A model generated the notes under the pieces. The model did no database searches, had not been told where the DNA came from, and saw only the letters and a program-made list of their open reading frames with translations. Positions 16,788 to 25,273 of a stretch of 64,000 nucleotides of DNA are shown here, one piece after another. Source of the DNA: Amycolatopsis thailandensis. GTDB taxonomy: Bacteria > Actinomycetota > Actinomycetes > Mycobacteriales > Pseudonocardiaceae. The stretch spans positions 1 to 64,000 of the forward strand of contig NZ_NMQT01000073.1 of the NCBI RefSeq assembly GCF_002234405.1, given 5' to 3'. Position numbers and translations under genes: made by a program. Each line of letters opens with the position of its first letter. Positions within the stretch are counted from its first letter, which is position 1.

Positions 16788-16834
16788 GGCTCGATGATGC
16801 CTCGTGGCCGGGCCGTGGTGGTTGGATATCCGTC

Positions 16835-17704
16835 ATGGGGGATGTCATCGACGAGAACCTCGTACGGAAGTTGATCGCCGCGCAGTTTCCTCGGTGGGAT
16901 GGGGCGCCGGTCGGACGGTGGCCGTCCGGGGGCACGGTCAACGCCATGTTCCGGCTGGGCGACGACCTGGTCGTGCGGTTGCCGCTGACGGAAAGCGGCG
17001 CGGAGGACGTGGTGCTGGAGCGGACGTGGCTGCCCCGCATCGCGCCCCGGTTGTCCACGCGCATCCCGGAGTCGCTCGGGGCGGGGCAACCGGGCGAGGG
17101 CTACCCGTGGCCGTGGTCGGTCTATCGCTGGCTGCCGGGCGAGAATCCGCGGCCGGACGGCCCTTCGCAGTTGGCCGAAGATCTGGCCGAGTTCGTGCTG
17201 GCGATGCGGAGCATCCCTCTGGCGGGAGCGCCGAGGGCGTACCGCGGCGGGCCGCTCGCGGCGCTGGACACGGCCACCCGGTCGGCGATCGAGAGCCTGC
17301 GCGTCACCCCGGAGGAGAACGTCGACTGCGACGCTGTCCTTCGGCTCTGGGAGAACACGTTGCGAGCCGCAGACAGTGACGACGCGCAGGTATGGCTGCA
17401 CGCCGATCTGATGCCGGGAAACCTGCTGGTGGACGGCGAAAGGCTTTCCGCGGTGATCGACTTCGGCTGTATGGGAGCGGGTGATCCGGCCTGCGATCTG
17501 TTCCCGGCGTGGAACCTGCTGTCCGACGAAGCGAGAGAAGTCTTCCGGGAAGCGCTGAAGGTGGACGAAGCCACCTGGAGCCGAGGCCGCGCGCGGACGC
17601 TTTCGCAGGCCCTGATCGCGTTGCCGTACTACCGGAACACGAACCCGGCGATGGCGGGCAACGCACGGCACGTGATCCGGACGGTGCTCCGGGAAATCAC
17701 TTGA
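16835..17704 (+). CDS. Aminoglycoside phosphotransferase (APH)-family kinase
   Basis: The 289-residue protein has the APH/choline-kinase fold. The catalytic loop reads WLHADLMPGNLLV (HxDxxxxN) and the metal-binding Asp is in AVIDFGCMGAGDPACDL. The nucleotide loop is RWPSGGTVNAMFRLGDDLVVRLP. Many such chromosomal proteins phosphorylate sugars or amines rather than drugs, so resistance cannot be claimed. It is followed 21 bp later by a GNAT gene on the same strand. Confidence 0.85.
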   Translation: MGDVIDENLVRKLIAAQFPRWDGAPVGRWPSGGTVNAMFRLGDDLVVRLPLTESGAEDVVLERTWLPRIAPRLSTRIPESLGAGQPGEGYPWPWSVYRWLPGENPRPDGPSQLAEDLAEFVLAMRSIPLAGAPRAYRGGPLAALDTATRSAIESLRVTPEENVDCDAVLRLWENTLRAADSDDAQVWLHADLMPGNLLVDGERLSAVIDFGCMGAGDPACDLFPAWNLLSDEAREVFREALKVDEATWSRGRARTLSQALIALPYYRNTNPAMAGNARHVIRTVLREIT

Positions 17705-17725
17705 TGCGCCGCCTACGGTTGCGGC

Positions 17726-18196
17726 ATGACGAGGACGTTCCGGCTGGCCGAGGTCACCGCGGCCAACTTCGACGACGCGATCGGTGTGCGGGTTCGTCCT
17801 GACCAGAACCATCTGGTCGCGTCGGTCGTGAAGTCTCTCGCCGAGGCATACGTGTACCCCGGCACGGCCTGGCCCCGGCTCATTCTCGACGGTGACCGGC
17901 CGGTCGGTTTCCTCATGGCCTTCCTCGACATCGACTTCGCCGGTGACGGAACGGGCACCGATCTCCGTTCGGGTCTCTGGCGGCTCAACATCGCGGCCGG
18001 CGAGCAGGGCCGTGGCTGCGGCCGCTTCGCGGTCGAGGCTGTGTCCGCCGAGATCCGGCGTAGGGGCGGTAGCCGCATGACCACCACCTGGCATCCGGGC
18101 GAGGACGGGCCTGAGGGGTTCTACCTGAGGCTCGGTTTCGTCCCGACTGGAGAGACGAGCGGTGATCAGATGGTCGGTGAGTTGGCGCTGGACTAG
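17726..18196 (+). CDS. GNAT family N-acetyltransferase (diamine type)
   Basis: The 156-residue protein is a GNAT domain resembling spermine/spermidine or diamine acetyltransferases (FRLAEVTAANFDDAIGVRV, then WRLNIAAGEQGRGCGRFAVEAV and a FYLRLGFVPTGET end). The CoA loop is a degenerate form of the Q/RxxGxG/A motif (EQGRGCGR). It follows the APH-like gene closely. A pseudogene fragment begins almost at its stop codon. Confidence 0.8.
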   Translation: MTRTFRLAEVTAANFDDAIGVRVRPDQNHLVASVVKSLAEAYVYPGTAWPRLILDGDRPVGFLMAFLDIDFAGDGTGTDLRSGLWRLNIAAGEQGRGCGRFAVEAVSAEIRRRGGSRMTTTWHPGEDGPEGFYLRLGFVPTGETSGDQMVGELALD

Positions 18197-18197
18197 G

Positions 18198-18449
18198 TTG
18201 CTCGCACCGGACCCGGCGCCGCTGACCGCCGCCCGCGAAGCGGACAAGCGCGTGGTGGGGGCCTGTCGGCACTTCGCCGTGCTTAGGTGCGCTATCGCGG
18301 AATCGCCGCTCGAGTCCACTGTGACCGGTGCGGACTACGATGCCTTGCTCGATGAGCTCGCGGGCGCGTGTGCCACCGACGATCCTGAGAACGTCACCGC
18401 GCTTTACGGTCATCAGGATCTACGCGTGCCGGAGAGCCTGAGCCGCTGA
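18198..18449 (+). pseudogene. Transglutaminase-like protein fragment
   Basis: The frame contains DKRVVGACRHFAVLRCAI, which matches the active-site Cys region of actinomycete transglutaminase-like proteins (GTCRHFAVLLCA from memory). The His/Asp part that should follow is missing: after AIAESPLE the sequence jumps to an unrelated-looking tail (TGADYDALLDELAGACATDDPENVTALY) and stops. The family normally exceeds 200 residues, so this is a broken remnant. The frame also runs out of the end of the GNAT gene. Confidence 0.5.
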
Positions 18450-18495
18450 CGAAGTCGGATCAGATCACTTTGCGGGAGGGCTGGCGGGGTTCGGC

Positions 18496-19752
18496 CTATG
18501 TCCTGAGGTGCATCGTGTTGCGTCTCGGTTCCCCGGTGGGGTCGAGGTAGGCGGGGGCGGTGAATTCGGGTAACCCGTCTAGGGCGATCTGGACTTTCCA
18601 TTCGCTGTGGTGGATCAGCCGGTGGTGTTTGGTGCAGAGGAGCACGAGGTTGTCGATCTTCGTTTCGCCGTGGTGCCGCCAGAAAACAATGTGGTGCGCG
18701 GTGCAGCGCGGTACGGGCATGTCGCAGCCCGGGAACGCGCAGCCGCCGTCGCGGATCGTCAACGCGTACTTCTGCGCTAACGACACTGTTCGTTTGGATC
18801 GGCCGATGTCGAGTGGTTCGCCGGCGGTGCCGAGAACACCCGGCCTCACCCGAGCATCACACGCCAGAATCCGGGCGTCAGTCGCACTGATCGGCCCGAC
18901 CAGATCCAGGTGAGCTTCACCGATATCCCGGATCAGGTCCTCATACGACATGGTGACCAGGATGTGGGTGGCTTCCCCGGCCTGACCGGGAAGATTCCGG
19001 CTGGTCGTCTTCAACCGCACGTAATCGGTGAAAGCATCCCCGTAGCGTTCGTCCTGGGTGCGGGAGTCCCGCACCCCGTCGATCGCCTTGTGGGGTTTGG
19101 CCAGCGGGTCGAGGTCGGACTTCAACCGCGCGTAGGTTTCCAGGTCGAGGGTGGCTTTCAGACCGAGGGTTCCGTCGCGGTGTTGGACGAACCGCAACTC
19201 CGGCCGCACATCCTTCGGGTCCTCGTTGCGGGGCTCTTTCCCATCAGGATCGAGCTTGTCCAACAGCCGCCGCCCGGCCCGGGCGATCGCGCGGGGCCCG
19301 GCACGGCGGGCGAGGTCGACCAGGATCTTCTCCCCGCCCCGCACCTCCTCCTCCGGCACACCCGACGGGATCCGCGCCAGAGTGCGGATGATCGCGTCGA
19401 TCTGCGAACCACCGATCGCGCCTTCCGCAGCGGCCTCGGCGGTCAACGGCGCCAACGGAGGCTCAGGATCCCCGCCGATGGACGGACCGGGATGCAACGC
19501 CAGCACCCGATCCGCACGATCCTTGGCTTCCTTGTCCGACACCAGGAAATCCTCGAAAATCATCGCCGCCAACGTCGAATGACCACTGCACCCACGAACA
19601 CCGCGAGCATTGATCTCCGCGAGGATCGCGTTCTGCTCCGCATCCACCCGACGTTTGACGACCTCTAGTTCCTGTTTGCGGGCATGCAACGCAGCCGTGT
19701 CGACGCGCCACCACTCGGTGCGCGTCGTCTCGGGTCTGTCGCTGTCGGCCAC
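18496..19752 (-). CDS. HNH endonuclease / DUF222 (13E12-type) protein
   Basis: The 418-residue protein has a DUF222 domain over most of its length and a C-terminal HNH nuclease motif: CAFPGCDMPVPRCTAHHIV then NLVLLCTKHHRLIHHSEW, with the four zinc Cys and the catalytic His pair. These 13E12-type proteins are abundant in actinomycete genomes and often linked to mobile elements, but their function is unknown. No transposase lies near. Upstream DNA is unusually AT-rich for this genome, which fits acquired DNA. Confidence 0.85.
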   Translation of the reverse strand: MADSDRPETTRTEWWRVDTAALHARKQELEVVKRRVDAEQNAILAEINARGVRGCSGHSTLAAMIFEDFLVSDKEAKDRADRVLALHPGPSIGGDPEPPLAPLTAEAAAEGAIGGSQIDAIIRTLARIPSGVPEEEVRGGEKILVDLARRAGPRAIARAGRRLLDKLDPDGKEPRNEDPKDVRPELRFVQHRDGTLGLKATLDLETYARLKSDLDPLAKPHKAIDGVRDSRTQDERYGDAFTDYVRLKTTSRNLPGQAGEATHILVTMSYEDLIRDIGEAHLDLVGPISATDARILACDARVRPGVLGTAGEPLDIGRSKRTVSLAQKYALTIRDGGCAFPGCDMPVPRCTAHHIVFWRHHGETKIDNLVLLCTKHHRLIHHSEWKVQIALDGLPEFTAPAYLDPTGEPRRNTMHLRT

Positions 19753-20239
19753 GAAATCAATGATACTCCGATTCGAACACTTGTGCTATGAAATATTAGG
19801 GGTAATTGTTCAAGTTCATTGGTTTTCGTTGGTGTGCCTTGGAATAATCTTGTTGTGAGAGAAGGGGGTGGCTGTCATATGGCAGGCTTGCGGCGTTGTT
19901 TGCCGCGTAGGCGGTGGAACTCGCTCGTGCTCGTGAAGAAATCACTCGGCTGTAGGGCAAGGTTGCCCAGCTGAGGTGCCGGCTGGGGATGACGGCGCTG
20001 CCTGAACGGTCGACCTTGTGCTAACCTCGACCCCGAGCCCCGTATGGGCCTACGCATGGAGGTAGCGGCTACTCGGCCACCAGAGATCGGCACACACCGT
20101 CTCTTGTCTTCGCTCATCCCCCGTCAGTGGGATGACGTCTCCATGCGTGCGCTCAGAACCCGGGTGTACCAAGACTTGTGCCCTTTTCCGGTGATCGTTC
20201 CGCGTCCTCCTGTCGACACAGCGATGGGAAAGGACAGCA
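19753..20239. other. Gene-free, partly AT-rich spacer with decayed coding
   Basis: No intact gene is visible in these 487 bp. The part 19755-19860 is strikingly AT-rich for this chromosome. At 19911-20024 the plus strand reads like a broken helical protein (VELARAREEITRL, stop, GKVAQLRCRLGM), interrupted by an in-frame TAG, and may be a fossil. The promoters of the flanking divergent genes must lie here. Confidence 0.45.
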
Positions 20240-21091
20240 TTGACCGGCTTCAACGACCAAGTGATCAGTGAATTCAGGCAGAACAAGGGAAAACTCGGCG
20301 GCATGTTCGAGGGGTGGCGGCTGATCCTGCTGACCACCACCGGTGCCAAGAGTGGTGAGCGGCGCACGAATCCGTTGGGGTACCTCGAAATCGACGGCAA
20401 GACCGTCGTCGTCGCTTCGAACATGGGAGCGCCGAGGCATCCCGGCTGGTATCACAACATCCGGCACGATCATCGCGTCACGATCGAAACCGGGACCGAA
20501 AGCTACGAGGCGATCGCTGCCATCCCGCCCGCAGCGGAACGCGACACATTGTTCGCGAAGGTTGTCGCCGAGGATCCCGGATTCGCCGAGTATCAAGCGA
20601 AAACGACGCGTGAGCTGCCCGTCGTGATCCTGCACCGGATCGACGACCGGGTGCGGGGAATGGGGCACTTCCTGGTGGAGGTCCACGAGTGGCTGAGGGA
20701 GGAACTCAAGACAGTGCGCGCCGGGGTCGAAGACCTGGTGGCGGGCCGTGCCGATTCGCTCACCCTGGAGAAATCCTTGCGGGCACACTGTGTTTCGTTC
20801 TGCGAGGCGCTGACCAAGCATCACACCGGTGAGGACATGGGCGCGTTTCCGATGCTGGCGCAACGGTTTCCCGCGCTCGCGCCGGTGTTGGCGAAGCTTG
20901 GGGAGGACCACGTCGTCGTCGCGACGTCGCAGAAGCGGATCCGTGAACTCGTCGAGGGTTACGTCCACGGCGAGAGCGACCCGATCCGGTTGCGCGACGA
21001 CTTCGACGAGCTCGCAGGCAAGCTGGAAGCCCATTTCGCCTATGAAGAACGAACCGTCGTGACAGCACTCAACGTGACGGCACACGGCTGA
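20240..21091 (+). CDS. Deazaflavin-dependent nitroreductase fused to hemerythrin
   Basis: The 283-residue protein joins two domains. Residues 1-130 are a Ddn-like split-barrel that uses coenzyme F420 or a related quinone/flavin (GWRLILLTTTGAKSGERRTNPLGY and APRHPGWYHNIRHDHRVTIE). Residues 140-283 are a hemerythrin HHE domain with iron-ligand candidates in MGHFLVEVHEWLREEL, EALTKHHTGEDMGAF and HFAYEERTV. The fusion suggests redox or oxygen/NO sensing coupled to reduction; this is inference. The likely start is a TTG at 20240 behind GGAAAGGACAG; ATG codons nearby are in other frames. Confidence 0.83.
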   Translation: MTGFNDQVISEFRQNKGKLGGMFEGWRLILLTTTGAKSGERRTNPLGYLEIDGKTVVVASNMGAPRHPGWYHNIRHDHRVTIETGTESYEAIAAIPPAAERDTLFAKVVAEDPGFAEYQAKTTRELPVVILHRIDDRVRGMGHFLVEVHEWLREELKTVRAGVEDLVAGRADSLTLEKSLRAHCVSFCEALTKHHTGEDMGAFPMLAQRFPALAPVLAKLGEDHVVVATSQKRIRELVEGYVHGESDPIRLRDDFDELAGKLEAHFAYEERTVVTALNVTAHG

Positions 21092-21540
21092 TCGGGTGGA
21101 TGCCCCGGGGACCGGCCCCGGGGCGTGTACCGTGGTAAACGGCGACGCCCCCGGGGCGCGACGCCGCGAGACGGTGGAATTCGCCCCTGGTCTCGCTGAA
21201 GACCGCGCGACAGCGGTCCCCTTTCGAAAGGTTTCATCGTCAGTACTCACAACACGAACAGTGCGCTGTTCAGTCATCCGCTCGAAGCCCAGGCCGAGCG
21301 ATACGACCACAAGACCGCCCAGGGTGAGCGATACATGGATCTTTTTCGCGAACCCTCTTATCCCGCAATGGAACCTTCGGCCGACGCCGTTCGTTGAACA
21401 ACCTGGTCCAACGTTTTGGGTGTCGTGTTGTCCAAGCACGCTCGCGCAGAATTCGTCGCGGGCATGCCTTTTCGTGCGCCGCGTCGTGCTCAGGCTCTCG
21501 CAGCTGACACAAGCCTCGGCCCTCGACAAGAAACGGCGAC
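21092..21540. other. Spacer with a possible small coding remnant
   Basis: No gene with a normal start codon is visible in these 449 bp. On the plus strand, 21236-21397 is open and reads like protein (VSTHNTNSALFSHPLEAQ, then ERYMDLFREPSYPAMEP) but has only ATC or an internal ATG (21334) to start from. GAAAGG lies eight bases before the ATC. It may be a decayed small gene or a leader. The fatty-acid desaturase promoter should also lie in this stretch. Confidence 0.35.
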
Positions 21541-22518
21541 ATGACCTCAGTTTTGAGACTCTCGGACACCGAAGAGCGGCGGACGCCGCAACCCTTGATG
21601 TCCGGGGAGCAGTCCCGCACCGAAAACCTCCTCGTCAAGCTGTTCGCGGTGGTCCCTCTGCTGGCGCTGGCCGCCTCCGTCCCCTTCGCGTGGGGCTGGG
21701 GACTAGGCTGGGTGGACCTCGGCCTGGCCGTCGGGTTCTACTTCCTGACCGGTCTCGGCGTGACCGTCGGTTACCACCGCTACTTCACCCACGGCGCCTT
21801 CAAGGCCAACCGCGGCCTTAAGATCGCCCTCGCGGTCGCAGGCAGCATGGCCATGCAGGGCCCGGTCATCGGCTGGGTGGCCGACCACCGGCGCCACCAC
21901 GCGTTCGCCGACCGAGAAGGCGACCCGCATTCCCCGTGGCGGTTCGGCACCACCCCGGCCGCGCTCGCCCGCGGCTTCTGGCACGCCCACATGGGCTGGC
22001 TGTTCGAACGCGAGAAGACCAACGCTCGAAGGTTCGCCCCGGACCTGCTCGCCGACCGTGACCTCGCGCGCGTCGACAGGCTGTTCCCGCTGCTCACCGT
22101 CGTGACCCTGCTCGCGCCCGCCGTCCTCGGCGGCGTGATCACCTTGTCGTGGTGGGGCGCGGTCACCGCGTTCTTCTGGGCGAGCCTCGTCCGGGTGGCG
22201 CTGCTGCACCACGTCACCTGGTCGGTGAACTCGCTGTGTCACCTGATCGGCGACCGCCCGTTCGCCGCCCGCGACAAGTCCGCGAACTTCTGGCCGCTCG
22301 CCATCGCCTCGATGGGCGAGTCGTGGCACAACTCCCACCACGCCGACCCGACCGGCGCCCGGCACGGCGTCCGCCGCGGCCAGCTCGACATCTCCGCTCG
22401 GTTGATCCGGCTGTTCGAGAAGGCGGGCTGGGCGACAGACGTCCGCTGGCCGAAGGCCGATCGTCTCGGCCGCAAGCTCAACCCCGGCCACACTCTGTCA
22501 CTGCGGCGGAGCACCTGA
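21541..22518 (+). CDS. Acyl-CoA/fatty-acid desaturase
   Basis: This 325-residue integral membrane enzyme introduces a double bond, probably at delta-9, in fatty acyl chains. The three di-iron His boxes are HRYFTH, ADHRRHH and HNSHH, spaced as in stearoyl-CoA desaturases. There are four or so hydrophobic segments, beginning LLVKLFAVVPLLALAA. No cytochrome b5 domain is fused, so an external electron donor is needed. Start 21541 is the first ATG; 21598 is an alternative. The 3' end overlaps the convergent hydrolase gene by 21 bp. Confidence 0.9.
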   Translation: MTSVLRLSDTEERRTPQPLMSGEQSRTENLLVKLFAVVPLLALAASVPFAWGWGLGWVDLGLAVGFYFLTGLGVTVGYHRYFTHGAFKANRGLKIALAVAGSMAMQGPVIGWVADHRRHHAFADREGDPHSPWRFGTTPAALARGFWHAHMGWLFEREKTNARRFAPDLLADRDLARVDRLFPLLTVVTLLAPAVLGGVITLSWWGAVTAFFWASLVRVALLHHVTWSVNSLCHLIGDRPFAARDKSANFWPLAIASMGESWHNSHHADPTGARHGVRRGQLDISARLIRLFEKAGWATDVRWPKADRLGRKLNPGHTLSLRRST

Positions 22519-23304
22519 GCCGTTCACGATGGCGTCGATCAGCTCCGGCCCGTCGGAGAACGCCGGGTCGTTGTGATCGGCGCCGGGAACCTCGACCACC
22601 GTGGCACTCGCCGCCCGCGCCACTTCGCGGCTCTGCTCGGCCGGGACGACCGAGTCCGCGGAGCCGAAGACGACGGTGACCGGCGCCTCGACCCGCGCGA
22701 CGTCGCCCCGGGTCGGGAACTCGTCCCGCAGCAGCCACCGGACCGGCAGGAACGGGTAGTGCCGCTGCCCGACCGAGGCGAGGTCGACGAAGGGCGAGCG
22801 CAGCACCAGAGCGGATGGCGGACGTTCGACGGCCAGCTCGGCGACCACCGCCGAGCCGAGGCTTTCGCCGAAGTACACCAATGGCGCACCGGCTTCGCGC
22901 GCCAAGAACTCCTGGGCGGCGCGGACGTCCAGCGCTAGCCCGTCCTCGGACGGGTCACCGGGATTACCCCCGTACCCGCGATAGTCCACGAGCAGCACCG
23001 ACAGGCCGCGTGCGGTCAGCGCGCGGGCCAGCGGCGCCCGGTACGACCTATTGCCGGCGTTGCCCGGCGCCACCAGGACGGCCGCCTTCGCGGAGACGAC
23101 CGGGAAGTACCAGCTCGCGAGGTGTAACCCGTCCGCGGTGGTGAGCGTGACGTCCCTGCCACCGGGCAGCACGTCGGCCGCGCCGGGCAGCGGGCCGCCC
23201 TCGGGGAGATAGATCAGCTCGCGCTGAAACGCGAACGCGCCGCCGAAGACCACGCCGACGATGGTGACCGCCACCGCCGTCCCGATCGACACCCGCCTGC
23301 GCAT
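22498..23304 (-). CDS. Alpha/beta hydrolase (BEM46/ABHD13-like)
   Basis: This 268-residue protein has an N-terminal membrane anchor (SIGTAVAVTIVGVVFGGAFAF) and an alpha/beta hydrolase domain. The nucleophile elbow reads YFGESLGSAVV (GxSxG), the acid is in VVFGSADSVVP and the His is in GADHNDPAF. The form FQRELIYLPEGGPLPG followed by LLVDYRGYGGNPGDPSEDGL is typical of the Bem46-like membrane-anchored esterases. The substrate is unknown. It lies upstream of no coupled gene and overlaps the desaturase 3' end. Confidence 0.85.
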   Translation of the reverse strand: MRRRVSIGTAVAVTIVGVVFGGAFAFQRELIYLPEGGPLPGAADVLPGGRDVTLTTADGLHLASWYFPVVSAKAAVLVAPGNAGNRSYRAPLARALTARGLSVLLVDYRGYGGNPGDPSEDGLALDVRAAQEFLAREAGAPLVYFGESLGSAVVAELAVERPPSALVLRSPFVDLASVGQRHYPFLPVRWLLRDEFPTRGDVARVEAPVTVVFGSADSVVPAEQSREVARAASATVVEVPGADHNDPAFSDGPELIDAIVNGSGAPPQ

Positions 23305-23320
23305 ACCTCCATCATGCTCG

Positions 23321-24178
23321 TCACGAGTCCGGTTTGCCCTGTTCGGTGATCGCGCCGGTCACCACCGAGACCACGACGCACAGCGCGATGACGACCTCGG
23401 CCCAGAGGAAGGCCGTGTAGTCCAGCAGCGACCCGATCGGTGGCGAACCCGGGGCCAGATTGCGGAATCCGGCGAGCGCGAACAGGGTCGCGGCCATGAA
23501 CCCGAACGACGGCCAGACCAGGCCGCGCCGTCGCGCGATCAGATGCCGGGCGCCGAAGAACACCGCGATGGCGAGACCCCACATGGTGATCATCATGAAC
23601 AAGGCGAAGACCAGCACGCTGGTGGAGCGGCTGAACCGGACGTCGAGGCCGCCTTGGTCCTCCGTCGCGCGATAGTCCTTGACGGAGAAGGAGAACAGAC
23701 TGTCCACTTTGTCCAGTGTGAACAGCACAGGCGCGGGTTCCCCGTTGTGGACGGCCGCGAACTCGATCCGCGCCTCGTAGCCGTCGAACGGGTAGTCCGT
23801 GACGGCTCCGCCGGTCAGCGCGATCGGGATGTCGAGACTGGAGATCCGCTGGTGCGCCGGGAAGACGCGGTCGTCGCGAAGGCTGGACGAAGACAGCAGC
23901 CGCAGTTCGCCGGCCGGCGCCACCCCGTCGTCTTCCCCGAACCGCCCGAGCGGGACGACCAGCACGCGCAGCACGGCCTCCCGCGCGGCGGCGTCCACCT
24001 TGAGGACGGAGGCGTTGACCTCGACCCGGTCCGGCGCGTGCGACCCGGCCCAGTGCCCGGTGTCGCCCGCGGTCCGGTCCGCGCTGTACAGCCACAGGCC
24101 GAGAGCGGCGGCGATCACCACGGCGGGTACGACGGCGATGGCCTTGACCGCCGGAGTGATCTTTCGCATGGCGGCCAT
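23321..24178 (-). CDS. DUF4436 membrane protein
   Basis: The 285-residue protein has an N-terminal membrane segment (AIAVVPAVVIAAALGLWLY), a 150-residue external domain with the DUF4436 pattern (YPFDGYEARIEFA), and three C-terminal membrane segments (STSVLVFALFMMITMWGLAIAVFF; FGFMAATLFALAGF; EVVIALCVVVSVVTG). Its role is unknown. An ATG nine bases inside (MRKITPAVK) could be the true start. The hydrolase gene lies 16 bp downstream on the same strand, so the two may be one operon. Confidence 0.8.
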   Translation of the reverse strand: MAAMRKITPAVKAIAVVPAVVIAAALGLWLYSADRTAGDTGHWAGSHAPDRVEVNASVLKVDAAAREAVLRVLVVPLGRFGEDDGVAPAGELRLLSSSSLRDDRVFPAHQRISSLDIPIALTGGAVTDYPFDGYEARIEFAAVHNGEPAPVLFTLDKVDSLFSFSVKDYRATEDQGGLDVRFSRSTSVLVFALFMMITMWGLAIAVFFGARHLIARRRGLVWPSFGFMAATLFALAGFRNLAPGSPPIGSLLDYTAFLWAEVVIALCVVVSVVTGAITEQGKPDS

Positions 24179-24227
24179 CGTGGCAGTCCGGAGCCGGTTC
24201 GGCCGCGATTGTCATGCCGAAGGGTGA

Positions 24228-25256
24228 TCAGGGCTTCGTCATGGCGAGACCGAACCGCGCGAACAAGGCCGGGTCGATGAAGGAGGTGATTTCGCGGATC
24301 CTGTCGTCCCGCAGGGACAGCACGTTGATCGACCAGGCGTGGTGGACGGCGTCCGCCGATTCGCCGACGTAGCAGGCGAAGGCCGGCTGGCCGTTGGCGG
24401 TGATGATCTCGTTGCGCCAGCTCGGGCATCGCCCGAGCGGGACCTCGGCGGCGAAGTCGGAGACGGCCTCGATGCCGCGATACCAGTGCGCGAGCGGCGG
24501 CATGGACCAGGTGACGTCTTCGGTCAGCAACGCCACGAGCGCGTCGGCGTCGCCGCGTTCCAGCGCGGAGGCGAAGTCCGCGGCGATCTCGCGGATCCGC
24601 GCGTCTTCGAGCTTCCGCGGCGTCCGCTGCCTGCCCCGTGACGGGGCCTTCTCGGCCACGATCGCCCGTGCGCGCTGCAGCGCGCTGTTCACCGCCGCAG
24701 CCGATGTGTCCATTATGGACGCGATTTCGGCGGCGGAGAAGCCGAGGACGTCGAAGAGCAGCAGCGCCGCCCGCTGGTTCCCCGGCAGATGCTGGAGCGC
24801 GGCGACGAACGCCAGCTCGACGGCCTCACGCTGCTCGTACCGGGTGTCCGGCCCGGCCGGGCCCCAGCCCAGGCTCCCGTCGGGGTACGGGCCGAGCCAC
24901 GCGACCTCGGTCATCGGGGCGTGTTCGAGCACCGCCCGGTCACTCGACGGGCCGAGGTCCATCGGCAGGGCGCGCCTGCCGCGTGCGGCGGCGGTGTCGA
25001 GGCAGGTGCGGGTGGCGACGGTGTAGAGCCAGGTCCGCATCGAGCTCCGGCCCTCGAAGCGTTCCAGGCCCTGCCAGGCCCGCAGGAGCGCGTCCTGCAA
25101 GGCGTCGTCGGCGTCGTGGGCCGAGCCCAGCATGCGGTAGCAGTGGGTGTGCAATTCGCGGCGCAGCGGCTCTACCAGACGGTCGAACGCCGCGCCGTTT
25201 CCGTTGCGGGCTTCGGTGACGTCCGGGTCCTCGGCGCGCGGGAGATCTTCACTCAC
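24228..25256 (-). CDS. ECF RNA polymerase sigma factor with SnoaL domain (SigG-like)
   Basis: The 342-residue protein has sigma region 2 (THCYRMLGSAHDADDALQDALLRAWQGLERFEGRSSMRTWLYTVATRTCLD), region 4 (LPGNQRAALLLFDVLGFSAAEIASIMDTSAAAVNSALQRAR) and a C-terminal SnoaL/NTF2-like domain (about residues 215-342). The layout is that of SigG-type ECF factors, in which the extra domain replaces a separate anti-sigma factor. It is third in an operon with a TetR regulator and a crotonase; the GTG is 18 bp after the crotonase stop. Its regulon is unknown. Confidence 0.87.
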   Translation of the reverse strand: MSEDLPRAEDPDVTEARNGNGAAFDRLVEPLRRELHTHCYRMLGSAHDADDALQDALLRAWQGLERFEGRSSMRTWLYTVATRTCLDTAAARGRRALPMDLGPSSDRAVLEHAPMTEVAWLGPYPDGSLGWGPAGPDTRYEQREAVELAFVAALQHLPGNQRAALLLFDVLGFSAAEIASIMDTSAAAVNSALQRARAIVAEKAPSRGRQRTPRKLEDARIREIAADFASALERGDADALVALLTEDVTWSMPPLAHWYRGIEAVSDFAAEVPLGRCPSWRNEIITANGQPAFACYVGESADAVHHAWSINVLSLRDDRIREITSFIDPALFARFGLAMTKP

Positions 25257-25273
25257 GGTCAACGATTGTGCTC

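Noticed and set aside
16835-17704. Antibiotic resistance call for the APH-like kinase
   Set aside because: The fold is shared by many sugar and amine kinases; no specific drug-kinase signature or resistance context is visible.
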